A stretch of 64,000 bases of DNA from Gari tellinella (Eukaryota > Mollusca > Bivalvia > Cardiida > Psammobiidae): assembly GCA_922989275.2 (NCBI GenBank), contig OV277863.1, positions 50,822,999 through 50,886,998 on the forward strand, written 5' to 3'. Positions 13,501 through 28,500 of the stretch are shown piece after piece. The notes under the pieces were generated by a model. That model had not been told where the DNA came from. It ran no database searches and saw only the letters and a list, made by a program, of their open reading frames with translations. Every line of letters begins with the position of its first letter. Position 1 is the stretch's first letter. Position numbers and translations under genes: made by a program.

Positions 13501-16500
13501 ATAATATGTATTTCAAAACTTTTTTTTTTATCACAATCAGACTGGAGTTATTCAACTCTCGACCTTGATCCAAATTCTTTTCAAGTGCCAAATGTAGTCG
13601 CGAACTTCAGTCAAAGGGTTAACCCTTTACCTCATACATGTAGCCTGTTTCTAGTTTTGAAGACAGGTGACAACTTAAAGCAGGTTGAAAGTAAAGCAGA
13701 ATGTCCCTTAGGGCACATTCTGCTTTACTTTCAGCCTGCTTTAAGCTAAAATATGGTAGGCTATATAAATTATTTGTAATGGTAATTGTTCATGAGGGTA
13801 TAAACTGGAACTATTTACTTCAGCGGAGGAATAAATTAAATACGCTAAAATTCGCTTCTGTGGGGGAAAGGGTTATAGGAGACGATGTTCTCGTTAGGAG
13901 AAGGAAAAATAGTCAAGAAGTCTAGATACTGGAGTTTATCTTTTTACCGAAAAATGTGACTTAAGTCTTCTTCGCAACCAGTTGGGACCCAGATCAGACG
14001 CCGCGTAACATGGCGTTTGATCAGGATTCAATCTGTTTGGCATTCGTATCAATATTTCGTCAGTTAAAGGATAAAAAACTGAATTTGACATAATTTTGCA
14101 GAAGACAAAAGTTCAGTTATCGACAGTTTGTCTACGAAAAGGTTAAAACAGATGATTAAAATTTGGTAATGAAAGGGTTTAAGTGATCTCTTTATAGGAA
14201 TGACACCAACAGGAGAGGTAGCGTAATTATCGTAACGAAGAAATGCGCCAAAATGTCACGAAAATTAACTTGCGTTTTTACGTTGCACTGGATACGTTAA
14301 TTACAATGCTGCAGTCGGCGCCCATGTCAAATCGACCTAGGCTACAGTGGAGAATCTGTTATTCTTTCCCGTTTAAACGCAAACGTACGCAAACGCAAAG
14401 CACTTAAACGTAGAAAAGAACAACTTTTGGACAATTCTGATAATTCTTGTTTATCTTGGTGGCAAACAGTTTGGAGCCTGATCAGACGCCGGGTTACCCG
14501 GCGTCTGATCTGGCTCCAAACTGTTTGCACCGCAAATAATAGTTTTAGCGTAAACGCGTTTATTGGGAAAGAATAACACATTCTCCACTGTAAGACAGTC
14601 AGATACAGCGAAGAAGACCTTATTCTTTTCTGTATAAAACAAATGAAACGTAAATTAATCTGAGTGGCAAATAGTTTCGAACCATTCAGAATTACCAGTG
14701 TCTGCTCTGGCTTTAAACCATTTCCAATAGAAATGATATTTTTAGCGTAGTTATTGCGAAAGAATAACGTCTTCTCCACTGTATAACGAATTTATTGTCC
14801 GTTAACATATACGGGTTATGGGAATTCCGAGAAACCCTTTTTTCTCAACACGTCATCCTTCGGTTGTTTCTTGTAAAAAAACAAACTATGTACGTGATAA
14901 AAACCGAAAGACTATTTAAACTTTACAGTTTTCTGTATATTTGAAAGATTCATGCTAGTGAATATATATAAGAGTTTTGGACTTGTCAGGTTTCCTCTGT
15001 CTACGTGTTTAATATACAGTCTCGCGTCTCTTCAGCGACAATATGAATATATATACGCAGTCCTTGAGAAATGTCACAGCTTAATACAGGACGAAAGAAA
15101 TGCAGAAAAACTCCTAAAGGAGCTTTCTGTATTACGTTTGCAATGTATTAAACAGGCGAATGTCTTTAAATATCCAATCGAATTCTTTCTTGATGATCTC
15201 TCAATACAGTCTGTACTGTAAAATTAGAGATTCTGAACGGTTCTTATTTGACAAGGAAGGTCGTTATTGACTCAGTTATGAAGGCCACAGAGAGTTCACA
15301 TGAACTACATTTGCAAACGTGTAGACCCAGAAACTTGACCTCTCACCAGGATATGCAGGTCTTGCTATGTTCGATGTACTTTTCAAAAATACAGCGAAGC
15401 TCACTTACAGCGGAGAAAACATTATTCTTTCCCAAATAAACGCGTTTATGCCAAAACTATTATTTCTATTGCAAACAGTTTAGAGCCAGATCAGACGCCG
15501 GGTAACCCGGCATCTGATCAGGCTCCAAACTGTTTGACAGCAAGATAAACACAAATTACTAGAATTGTCCAACAGTTGCAATTTTCTACGTTAAAGTGTT
15601 TTGCGTTTGCGTTTCGCTTCGTTTAAACGGGAAAGAATAACATATACTCCACTGTATAACGAAATCTTCGTGACCGTCTGATTTCCTCGTCATATCAAAC
15701 TTTCGTTGTGTCTGTTTATTTGTCGTTACAGTGGAGAAAACGTTATTCTTTCACAATAAACGCGTTTACGCTAAAACTATTATTTGCAGTGCAAACAGTT
15801 TGGAGCCAGATCAGACGCCGGGTAACCCGGCGTCTGATCAGGCTCCAAACTGTTTGCCACCAAGATAAACATGAATTATCAGAATTGTCCAAAAGTTGTC
15901 ATTTTCTACGTTTTAGTGTTTTGCGTTTGCGTACGTTTGCGTTTAAACGGGAAAGAATAACAGATTCTCCACTGTATATCCAAGTTCATTATAAATGAGC
16001 TTCATGTATGTGAAAATATACATGAAAACAGTTGGTATACAATAAAGCTCACTATATAGGGGCTGTAAACGTGATATGGACTAAATACAGTAGAGAATCT
16101 GTTATTCTTTCCCGTTTAAACGCAAACGTACGCAAACGCAAAGCGCTAAAACGTAGAAAAGAACAACTTTTGGACAATTCTGATATTTCATGTTTATCTT
16201 GGTGGCTAAAAGTTTGGAGCCTGATCAGACGCCGGGTTACCCGGCGTCTGATCTGGCTCCAAAATGTTTGCACTGCAAATAATAGTTTTAGCGTAAACGC
16301 GTTTATTGGGAAAGAATAACAGATTCTCCACTGTATGTGTGTAAATAGAAGCCGACATAAACACGTACATTCTACTTTAAATTCTACGTTCAGAAAAGGG
16401 CTCATGTTTAAAAGGTCAAATCAATGAAACCATGATTGTGGTAGCCAACATTCGATCTTGGCAAAACAAAATTTACCAATATAATAATATAATTGTGATG

Positions 16501-19500
16501 GTCGGCATTCTAACCCTAAGGCAAGCCCAAATTTACTATAAATAAGGGGATGGCTCTATATCGAGTCAGCTAACCGCGCCAACGGTTACATAAGCGCATA
16601 TATTTACTAATTCTATCCATGATATTGTAATTGATAATGTTCAGGGTAATGGGGAAAACATGCAATAATGATCTGCAACTCTTTGCATGCTGTTTCATAT
16701 GAAATGATCTGCTGTCAGGGAAGATACTATTTTGTCTTACAACTCTTGTAGATCTATATAGATAATGAATTGTTCCAGCAAGCACATTGGACGAGTTCAT
16801 TGCAACGCCAATATACTGACATGAGTGAGCGTAATAATGCAGCCATCTAACTACTGTTGCGCAAGCATCCTTTAAAATGTCTAAGAACAATTCGGTTAAA
16901 TACCAGTTTCTGTCGAACTAGACGAATTTATCTCAACACAGCTGAAAGACTACACTTATTACAGTGGAGAATCTGTTATTCTTTCCCGTTTAAACGCAAA
17001 CGTACGCAAACGTACGCAAACGCAAAGCACTAAAACGTAGAAAAGAACAACTTTTGGGCAATTCTGATATTTCATGTTTATCTTGGTGGCAAACAGTTTG
17101 GAGCCTGATCAGACGCCGGGTTTTCCGGCGTCTGATCTGGCTCCAAACTGTTTGCAAAAGAAATAATAGTTTTAGCGTAAACGCGTTTATTGGGAAAGAA
17201 TAACGTTTTCTCCACTGTACGATCATTAGAATAATCGGATTATTTCTCTTGTACATGTTCAGTAGAGAAGACGTTATTCTTTCTCTTCTAAACTAAATGA
17301 AATACAAACACAATGCATTAAAATGTAAAAAGTACAACAACTGGACACAATTTATTTAAACTGAGTGGCAAACAGTTTGGAGCCTGGTCAGACGCCGAGT
17401 TACCCTGCGTCTGCTCAGACCTCAAACTGTTTGCAATGGAAAGAACAGCTTTTTCTCCACTCTATCAAAATGCAGATACTCTTTGAACTCATTGCCTGTC
17501 GTACAGTGGAGAATCTGTTATTCTTTCCCTATAAACGCGTTTACGCTAAAACTATTATTTGCAGTGCAAACAGTTTGGAGCCAGATCAGACGCCGGGTAA
17601 CCCGGCGTCTGATCAGGCTCCAAACTGTTTGTCACCATGACAAACATGAAATATCAGAATTGTCCAAAAGTTGTTTTTTTTATACGTTTTAGTGTTTTGC
17701 GTTTGCGTACGTTTGCATTTAAACGGGAAAGAATAACAGATTCTCCACTGTATCAATTTGACTGGTAAAATGCTTTTGCAATCCATTTGGACCCAATTAA
17801 CTCGGTGTCTAATCAAGATCCTAACTCTCTGACATTTGTCTTTAGGTTTCTTCATTTAAAAAATGATTTTAATCTTTATTTTTGACAAATTTTGCCTTAG
17901 ACAATTTTTAGAGCAGCGGATATTGGGACAAGAAACGGCGAAAATGAATGGTATCAACAAACAAGAGTTATTTTGTTAGATGTTTTGTGTGCGTCGAGCT
18001 GGTACTATATGATAACTCCTCCAATATTTACTGATGTAAGCATAGTTTCCCCTAAAGTAGACATAAACAAAAGGTGTAGACCATGATGAGACGCCGCATC
18101 ATGATCTGCACTGTTTGTTGTTGCATATGAAATGTTCTGCAATATAGACAACAGTGTCTTTAGATCAACCTTGTATATCTATATTGAAATCTTCGAGCAA
18201 GCACAAAGGGAGAGTGTATAGCAATATCCAGGTATAAATGGTTAAGACTATTCAATTATAGTTATAACCTTATATATACACCCACATTGTTTTTGTGGTA
18301 CGCTTTGTCGTACAAAATAAGTATGGCGTTATTCGGACAAGAGCAGAATGGTACAAAATCTATAAATCGTTTGATGTGAGTCTGAGATCGTTTCAAGCGT
18401 TTGATTGGTCAGATTTGAGCAAAAGCTCAACTAAAACTCTTTAAAACATTGGGGCATGGTTTTACATTCTTGTATAGAATGAAATAAACCACATTTTTAT
18501 TCCATTAAAGGTACTCAGTGTCAATTCTGTTCACTGATTGTTGTCTGTTTATTTACATGTGTACCGAAAATGGCCGGTATCTACATCAAAGCTGATGTTC
18601 GGAATTGATACGGCGTTCCTTATTAAGAGCATCATTTTACTATTTCCATGCAAAATGATCGTCTGCTTTAAGTTGTTTCCTACAAAAACCTTTCACATAT
18701 TGTTTAAGAAATTCAAACTAAATTGACTAAGCAACAAGATCCATGTATACATGAGTAGTTTAGACAAAGCTTATAAAGTTTACTTTGGTTTACACGGACA
18801 TTCACGACTTTTCTAACTAGCCAGCTGCTATTTGTAAATAGCTTTGATCCAAAGCAGGAGACGTGAGTGACTCAATGTCTGCTGAGGATCCAAGTCGTTT
18901 GGAAATACTAACCGATTTGCGATTGGCTTGAAAATTATCAACATCTAAATGTTAAATGCTGATACTTCCCCATTATCAAGCATTATGTGTGAATTTAATG
19001 TATGCATATTAACTCTCTCACTGCCAATGGCGCCAAAAGGCGACTTTGCGAAATGTTTGGATCCTGATCAGACGCCGCGTAACGCGGCGTCTTATCAGGA
19101 CCCAAACTGTCTGACACTCGTATCAATATATATTCAGTCAAAAAGCCCTAAATCTGACTTGAAAAAATACTCCAGACGACATTATCAATGCAGACGATAT
19201 TTTTGGTCGACAGGGCTAAAGCAGACGATAAAACTCGGGAAGGGAACGAGTTAACTGTGTGAAATGAATTACAAGTACGTGGTGAATATGAACTGTTTGG
19301 ACTCTGTATTGGTATTTTGGTTGTGTCATTGGTCTATAACAATATATCTAATAACAACTGTCAAAATGGTATGGTCTGTAAAATATCGCCTATCACATCA
19401 TTTCAACAGAAGGAAATTTGTTTAGTATGTTCAACTGTTTAACTCTTTGCATGCTGGCGGCGGATATATCTGCCACAGTGATAACCTTTTCAAACAGTTT

Positions 19501-22500
19501 GGTTCCAGATGAGACGCCGCGTAACGCGGCGTCTCATCAGGATCCAAACTGTTTGACACTACACTCTGATCCTGTTTTGAAAAGAAAATTAGAAAATTGT
19601 ATTTTTAAAACATCAGCAGACGACAACTGTTGCAGACGAAAACATTACCTAGCATGCAAAGAGTTACATGTAAACCCTTTAATTGTCAAAATGTATCGTT
19701 AGAATATCCCCCCTTCACCGCCATATTGTCGTAAAGTACAATATTGTTGTCTGCAATATCGTTTCAAAGTTAGATTTAAGGCAGTACGACTGAAAAATTT
19801 CAATAGTTTGTAACAGTTTGGATACTGATCAGACACCGCGTTACGCGGCGTCTTGTCAAATTCCAAAATGTTTGTAATGGCGGCTTTTACAGTGGAGAAT
19901 CTGTTATTCTTTCCCAATAAACGCGTTTACGCTAAAACTATTATTTGCAGTGCAAACAGTTTGGAGCCAGATCAGACGCCGGGTAACCCGGCGTCTGATC
20001 AGGCTCCAAACTGTTTGCCACCAAGATAAACAAGAATTATCAGAGTTGTCCAAAAGTTGTTATTTTCTACGTTTTAGTGCTTTGCGTGTGCGTACGTTTG
20101 CGTTTAAACGGGAAAGAATAACAGATTCTCCACTGTAGCGCCATTGACAGTGAAAGGGTTGAAGTCAAATACATAATTTTCATCTTGCTTTAAGCTGCTA
20201 TCCGTCTTTATCACAGGTTTATGTCAACTGAATTTAATACTACAGTGAAGCTCACTTGTAACGACAAAGGATGTAAAGCGATATTGAATGAGTGTGTTTT
20301 CAGTATTGACTTTATGTAACGGGTTTGATAAAATAAAATGTCGCGAGCCTCGGAGAGCAACATATAATTTTATTCAATGTAATATTCCATTTATCACATA
20401 AACACCAGTTGATAACCTTTTCTAAGCTGTTAGGAAATTTGTTGTTAGGTTTTATTCACCCATAGATTAAAACACCTATAAAACTAAAATAAAGCAAAAC
20501 AACATCAATGTATTGCGAAAAGATTTCTGTTATAAAATAATGATTCAAATTCTACATTAGTAATTAATCTAAATTTGTTTTTAGAACTACTGACTAAAAG
20601 TGATAATTTGGCATTTAGTTTCGTTTTCGGAACTACGTCATTATTGCAATATGACGTCATTATGATATAACGTAAGTTAAAAAATTAAAAAAAAATCTGA
20701 GTCTCTGTTAATACTACAACTTTACGTAGCCAGATTTGCGGAACTGCTCGGGAGGGAAAACAATAGGACACTGGGAAATGTTTCATTCACTGGTGGTGAT
20801 CCAAGTTTGTCTAAATCTCTTTTACAGTCGGTAGTAAAACAGTATTTCAGTGATTCGAAAAATAGTATAAAATATATGCATAGTGCGCTCTACGCTTTTT
20901 ATTTTCCTCTATATTTGGCGCGTTCATGTGATAAAACGTCATATTGGATATAACAAAATAAAATGTATTCCTCATCACTTATTAGTATCATTATAGTAAA
21001 ATCGACCCGATATAACACACTATGGATGTAAATAATAGTTTAGACTGTCCAAATTACTTTGTAATAAGTGAGCTTCACGGTATTTAACGGATTTGTTTAG
21101 ACATTGGGGATTTTATCTAATTTGTAGGTTATAAATTTTACTCTTTCATCGTCATAGGTGAGTACAGTTTACTTTGCAAACAGTTTTGATCCTGCAGCGT
21201 CTGATCACGATCAAAACTGTTTAACAGTTTCTTCGATATATCTTCATTCATTTTATTTCAAAGCTAGTTCATATCACAATATTAAAACCCACAATAGTTT
21301 GGCAGTGAAAGAATTTAACATGCGATAAAGCTAGTCAATGAAAGGGCTTATATGTCCATACAATGGTATGACCTGGTTTACATAGATATGGATTGCACAT
21401 AATTAGGTATTGGTAAAAAGATGCTGTCACCGCCCGGATAACAAGGAGACATATCTCGTCCTTCTTGTACAAGCTAAATTAACCACCTTCTACATCATCA
21501 CAACTCTTCCCTCGATTTCTAGTAATTCTATTAACCTTAAACATGTCGTCAATTCGTCACTAAATTGTCTGCGAGTTTCATAAATTAAGTGTTCCCAAGT
21601 TAATATGCCTCAAAATGATAAGCTATATGTGCATTAAAAGTGTTTTAACTGTGTTAGTGTCCGTCCGTCCGTGTCCTTTTTGTACTGATTATATGTCCTA
21701 TGCCACATCAACTAGGGATACTAAGTTAAGTGGGTGGGTACATTTTTGGATGGCAAAGTGTCTCGTATTATTTTGCGGTTACTGTCACCTTGACCTTTCA
21801 TCTTAATTATAGAATACAAAAGAAACCGCGTGTCCTAATGATATATCGCACACTCGTCACCAGAGAACATTACAAACAATGTTACGTGATTTCATACATA
21901 TTCTCATTACTCTATAGATATATCTAAACCGTTTTACGTCATTAATTTATACATCCACTGAAGGAAATATTTCCACTAAGTATCTACAGTGGAGAATCTG
22001 TTATTCTTTCCCGTTTAAACGCAAAGCGCTAAAACGTAGAAAAGAACAACTTTTGGACAATTCTGATATTTCATGTTTATCTTGGTGGCAAACATTTTGG
22101 AGCCTGATCAGACGCCGGGTTACCCGGCGTCTGATCTGGCTCCAAACTGTTTGCACTGCAAATAATAGTTTTAGCGTAAACGCGTTTATTGGGAAAGAAT
22201 AACAGATTCTCCACTGTATCAATGCAGATGGTAATATTAAGCAGTCTGAATGTGTAGCAAAATGCGCCTTAAATCGCATCACCTTTAGCCTGCTCAAAGT
22301 ATCTGTCTGTTTTCAATATTATAACCTAGCTATTGAGAAAGGGTAATGTGTATCTTTACTATATTTGAATAAATAACTGAATAATTATCATGTTGTATAT
22401 TCCTTTGGGCCCGTCTTACGAAATGCCATACGACAAAATTTCCGTAAAACAACACTTTAAAATATGTATTTTTTCTGATTACCCTATCTAATACTTTCTT

Positions 22501-25500
22501 GTGACATCTCTTTGGAGTCGTGTTTTCAAGAGGTTCCAAAGAGTTGTCACAAGACAGGATTTAATGGAGAAATAAATAATAATTGAGAATTTTAGAATCT
22601 GACTTACGACTATATTTGTTGTACAACGTTTCGTAAGACGGGCCTAGACCTCCTCGAATATGCTTCAACTTGTCATTAATCCCTGTAATAGTATATTTCA
22701 TTGAGCTTTAAAATCAAATATGCTTTATTATTATTATTATTATTATACCAGATTTATATAGTGCTCTTTTCACACAGGGGTTGTGCGTAGAAACATCTGT
22801 TCTGGGTCCAAAATGTTTGCAAATATTATTAAAAACGCGCTCAGCACTCTAAAAGATGTCTTTTTCTTTTGTGATATATACACTTACCCCTTTCGCTCTC
22901 AATGACGATTGACGGCGCGTTTGCAAACAGTTTGGATCCTGATCAGACGCCGCGTAACACGGCTTTTGATCAGGATCCAAACTGTTTGACACTCGTTTTG
23001 AAATATCTTTAGTCATACTGCCTTATAATTTATAATTTTGAAACGACATTGCAGACAACAAAATTATAACAGACGACAATGAAACGGTGAAGGGGTAAAA
23101 CTTCACGAAAATATTGAGAGTGAAAGGGTTAAATGGCAGGGCTGCCATTTCTCCGGATTTTTCCTAAATCTCCGGATTTTTTCCGAGTTTATGGTAGCTT
23201 AAAGCAGGCTGAAAGTAAAGCAGGCGCATTCTGCTTTACTTACAGCCTGCTTCAAGTAGTCGCATGTCAACAAAACAAGAAAAAGGCTATGGGGTAAAGG
23301 TACGATTCGTAAAATCGCACTTGAAAAATGCAAATTTGGAAATCTTAGGATTTTTAATGTCAACTTATGGCAGCCCTGAAATGGTAAACATGATATTAAT
23401 CAAACTCATTGTCTGCCTTTCTCTGTGGGGGCATTAACATCGTTTTGTAGTTTGTAGTTTACTGACTGCTTGCTAAATATCAATTAAATGCCCTCTTTAT
23501 AGGTCTATTGTGCACCATTTATACTGTAAGAGACTCCTTGTCGATCTTCATGCTGCCACAATACTACATGTTGCCGAAATACTCGTTTTAAGCCTAGTGT
23601 TTACTAATTGCTCATATTTAGTACTTCATAAATAAAGAAAGATGGCTATGAACATCAAACAATTTAATTCGTCATAAAACTCCGAATAAAACGGTGTCAG
23701 ATGTATGGACTCAAACTATTTACAAACGAAACAGTGTGATCGCATAGGCAGGAATGAATGGTGTTTTACGGCCCATCGACACAAAAGGTCATTTAGAGCC
23801 GATACACATAGGCAGGACAAATATCCATTGAACGAAATCGTTTGTATGGTGGCATATTTCTGACACCAGTTAACCACTTAATTATCATGATAGTTTCCTG
23901 TTAATATCTCACATAAATATTTAACAAGTTACTTGGTAACTGGTGTCAGAACCATGCCACCATACGTTTTCCCTTTAAAGCGACAATGCCGCTTGGCTAT
24001 AAAACATTTGAAGCACCGGGCGTTTTATCTACATCAGTGGTGTGGAATCAATAGCTAGTGCGCTCATTATTGGCTCTTGGACTTCTTTATCAGGCAGGAA
24101 AGATGATAAGAAACTAAATAAAACTTAACAATAGTATTGACCTGACCTTTCCCGGAAGGGTACATAAAGTAAAACCTCTCTATTACAATCACTAAAAAGA
24201 AGGCTAGTTGATTGTATTTTTAAAAGAGAGGTGTTAGCTTAAAGCAAGGTGACAGCCAAACAGAAAGATCCTAAAGGAGCTTTCTGTTTTACTGTCACCT
24301 TGCAATTAGAAGTAACCTGTTGTAAACACGTGGTACTTAACACAATTTAGTGGTAGTAGCAGAGAGATTTTACTGTACATACAGTGGAGAATCTGTTATT
24401 CTTTCCCGTTTAAACGCAAACGTACGCAAACGCAAAACACTAAAACGTAGAAAAGTACAACTTTTTGACACTTCTGATAATTCATATTTATCTTGGTGGC
24501 TAACAGTTTGGAGCCTGATCAGACGCCGGGTAACCAGGCGTCTGATCTGGCTCCAAACTGTTTGCACTGCAAATAATAGTTTTAGCGTAAACGCGTTTAT
24601 TGGGAAAGAATAACAGATTCTCCACTGTACCGCTGATATAGACGAAGCCTAGCCGCTCTATAACGGCCACTCAGAAAGAATACCCAGTACAATTGTAAAG
24701 TTAAAGCAGTAAGAAAGTAAAGAAGAAAGCTCCTACTTTGACTCATAGATGTTCTTCCAACTGTATGTAATCAGGCAACTGTCTTAACGCATTGAACCCT
24801 AGCGAGGAGTATATTCGTCCTTTACTAACAACGCACGCGTAAAGAGTACATTTGTCCTATGCAAACAGTTTACCCATATCAGAGGATCCCAATAAGAGCT
24901 CTCTGATCAGGGTCTACACTGTTTGTAATTGTGTAATATATGGCAGAAAACAACCTCAAATAGTAAAATATACACCGACTGGATTGAAAACTAGACTTTT
25001 CCATTTAAAGTTACAGGGCTAAATGGGTTAAAGAATACAACCGAATCTTCTTTTCAGTGGAATTGTCAGTAATGTTGTTTTGTATTACATATTATACTTT
25101 CTCTGTCAAAATATTGTTCGCTTTGACCCATTAGTGCATAGTGAGTTATTCCATGTTTATATATTGGATTAGTCCATTTTTTATCAAAGGGATGCCTGGT
25201 AAAAAAATCATTTTCATTTTGTTTTATATTGAAATTCCTATCAGCAAACAGTGTATACTCTGATCAGACGCCCCATAACGCGGCGTCCGATCAGAGTCTA
25301 CACTGTTTGCCTATGTCCCATATACAGTAGAGAATCTGTTATTCTTTCCCAATAAACGCGTTTACGCTAAAACTATTATTTACAGTGCAAACAGTTTGGA
25401 GCCAGATCAGACGCCGGGTAACCCGGCGTCTGATCAGGCTCCAAACTGTTTGCCACCACGATAAACAAGAATTATCAGAATTGTCCAAAAGTTGTTCTTT

Positions 25501-28500
25501 TCTACGTTTTAGTGCTTTGCGTTTGCGTACGTTTGCGTTTAAACGGGAAAGAATAACAGAGTCTCCACTGTATGGGCGTGGGCAAAAATGGGTTAATGCT
25601 TTCATCGCATAATGTCGAATCGCACTTTTGTGAATTTGTCGAAGACATTTTGACCAAAATTGCATCTACCTGTATAATTATGTCAGTGTCACACAAATTG
25701 AACTCCGTTGTAACTGGCCGTATTACCAAAATCACTAGTTGTTTAGAATGTGCTGTAGTCGATTGTGGCGATGCAAGGGTTTAATCATTCACCCCTAAAA
25801 CTTCAAATATAAGTAATTTCTGTTTCCAATTAAGTTCAATCCATTGTTTTGATTTAGGTTTTATTTTGCAACAATTTGTACAATGGTAAACATTACATAT
25901 CCTTAATCAGATTCGTCTGATCTCACTCTACTCTGTCTGTATTGGACAAGTGTACTATTTTACAGAAACACTGTTTGTTACAGTGGAGATTCTGTTATTC
26001 TTTCCCGTTTCAACGCAAACGTACACACACGCAAAGCACTAAAACTAAAACGTAGAAAAGAACAACTTTTTGACAATTCTCATAATTCTTGTTTATCTTG
26101 GTGGCAAACAGTTTGGAGCCTGATCAGACGCCGGGTTAATAGTAGTTTTAGCGTAAACGCGTTTATTGGGAAAGAATAACAGATTCTCCACTGTTATACC
26201 GATTATACGCATCACAAGGTGCTAAAGGATTCAATGTATATACATGTATAATGGTATTCAAGTGAAAAAATACATAGACTTGCAAATAGAAATCTGATAC
26301 TTATAATGGTATTGTGTTGTTGCTCCTGTTTGATTTAACGGGAAGATGTGATGTCATTTATATATAAACAAACTTGAACAAAACCTCAAAATCGATAGAG
26401 CTGTAAAAAGAAGACAAAATACAAGGGACTTCATTATTGATTGAAAATAAATATGTAACTTGACAATATAATGGAAATGTCTGGTCTAGCCTCTGTGTGT
26501 ATCGTGTTAGAACAATTTATGGGCGAGTTTTTGTAAAAAGAGTTTGACAATTAATTATGTAGATACACTTACTTTTGTGGACAGTTTCGATTCTGGTCAG
26601 GCACCGCGTAAAGCGGCGTCTGATTAGAATACTAACTGTGTGTGATAGTCTGATCAATATTACTTAAAATAAATAAATGGATAGAGTTCAAATTTTTTTT
26701 TTCAATCAAATCAGACGAAACCGTTGAAGCGGGTGATGTTTTATGCAATGACAGTGTTGGATTTTTACGTCATAGTAAAAAATATTAATAGTGGCCGGAG
26801 TGAAAGGGTTGAATATAAATATAGAGGCAAACCATTCGTATATCTACAGTGCCCCCTCTCTACAGTGGAGAATCTGTTATTCTTTCCCGTTTAAACGCAA
26901 ACGTACGCAAACGCAAAGCACTAAAACGTAGAAAAGAACAACTTTTGGACAATTCTGATATTTCATGTTTGTCATGGTGACAAACAGATTGGAGCCTGAT
27001 CAGACGCCGGGTTACCCGGCGTCTGATCTGGCTCCAAATTGTTTGCACTGCAAATAATAGTTTTAGCGTAAACGCGTTTATTGGGAAAGAATAACAGATT
27101 CTCCACTGTACATATCGCCTTATTAATCCCTTCCCTGCCGTGACGTCACAAATTTTAAACATTGTCGTCTGATTTTATTTCTTAAATTTTAATTTTTGCA
27201 GGTTTGACTGAAAAAATATCGAAATGGGTGTCAAACAGTTTGGATCCTTATCAGACGCCGCGTGACGCGGCGTCTGATGAGGATCCAAACTGTTTGCAAA
27301 AAATGTTGTGTTCGGGGTAAGGCAGTGAAGGAGTTAAAGCAAACGATATTATGCCATGAACCAGTGAAAGCCTTCACTGCCTGACCGAGTACAATATTTA
27401 TTTACAATATTTTGGGTAAAACCAAACTGTTTGACGCTAATTTCAATACATGTATTTATTAAGTCGAATTACCTAAAGTTTTACTTTGATAAGTAAACAC
27501 ATACGTCAAGTGTTTAAAATTGGTGTCGTAATGTCAGTGAAGGGTTTAAAGCAGATAAAGGTTTTTACAAATGGGATATTGATCAAATCACTGCAGACGT
27601 AATCTACAAAGGGTGCTGAAAGCTAAAGTGCGATAAAAAGTTTAAAGTGATATTCAATGATAATATTTCATTTGGGTATGGATGTTTCGATTAGTGTTGG
27701 ATTAGTGAAACTTTATTTTTTTTTATCAAGTTTAAGTATTACATGTATGATGTACCACATGTTCAGATTGTTATACAACACACAGCTGATACCGAATTAA
27801 TACAACTAATCGTTATTTTTAAAACTCTAATGGAACAAAAAATATACGAATGAAGGTGGTTAGCATAAACATAAAAGGAGATAAGTTTATTGGAACATGA
27901 TACAAAACTTCCCCACTTTGTTAAGAAACAAATATATGTATTGTAATATTTCTGCATGTTACAGGGTCTTCTACAAAAGGGGAATGTTCTCAATCAGTTA
28001 GGGAACCACGAAATGGCGCTGGTATACTTCCACAGAGGGGCTAGAAAATACCCACGATGTCAGGAGTTCCAAGACGGGATCAAACGAGCCGAGAAAAACT
28101 CGCTCCGTACAGGTAAGATAAATGTTATAATCACTGCATTCAAACCAGTGACTTCTTAGACTTTAAATGGACAAAACTCATTCTTAAATTACGTCTAGTT
28201 CATCTTTAACTATTTAAAGTTGTTTTTACAATGCTCGTATGTTGGAAAGGATCCCTCTGATCTGGGTCAACACTGTTTGCATAGAACAAATGTACTATTA
28301 ACAGAAACTGACGGGTAAACTCGGTGGAACTCCGAAGGGTTCCATGTGTTTACCAGTAAATGCCTGGATACATATATTGCGATGAACTGTCCCTATATGC
28401 TTGCTGGAAGATTTCATTATAATTATACGAGTGTGATTTAAATACACTTTAGTGTTTGCCCATATTGCATGTCGTCTCGTATGAAACAGCCAACCGTGCA

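Larger units (their letters stand above)
1503..27964 (+). other. ODAD4 intron of about 26.5 kb
   Basis: No further family-matching exon was seen between 1502 and 27965, and the flanking exons join in phase with the expected TTC25 spacing. The intron is packed with MITEs from all the families listed here. Confidence 0.8.

Noticed and set aside
22261..22320. Family C-like AAATGCGCCTTAAATCGC text
   Set aside because: Too short and lacking a paired arm or TTAA ends to call an element.
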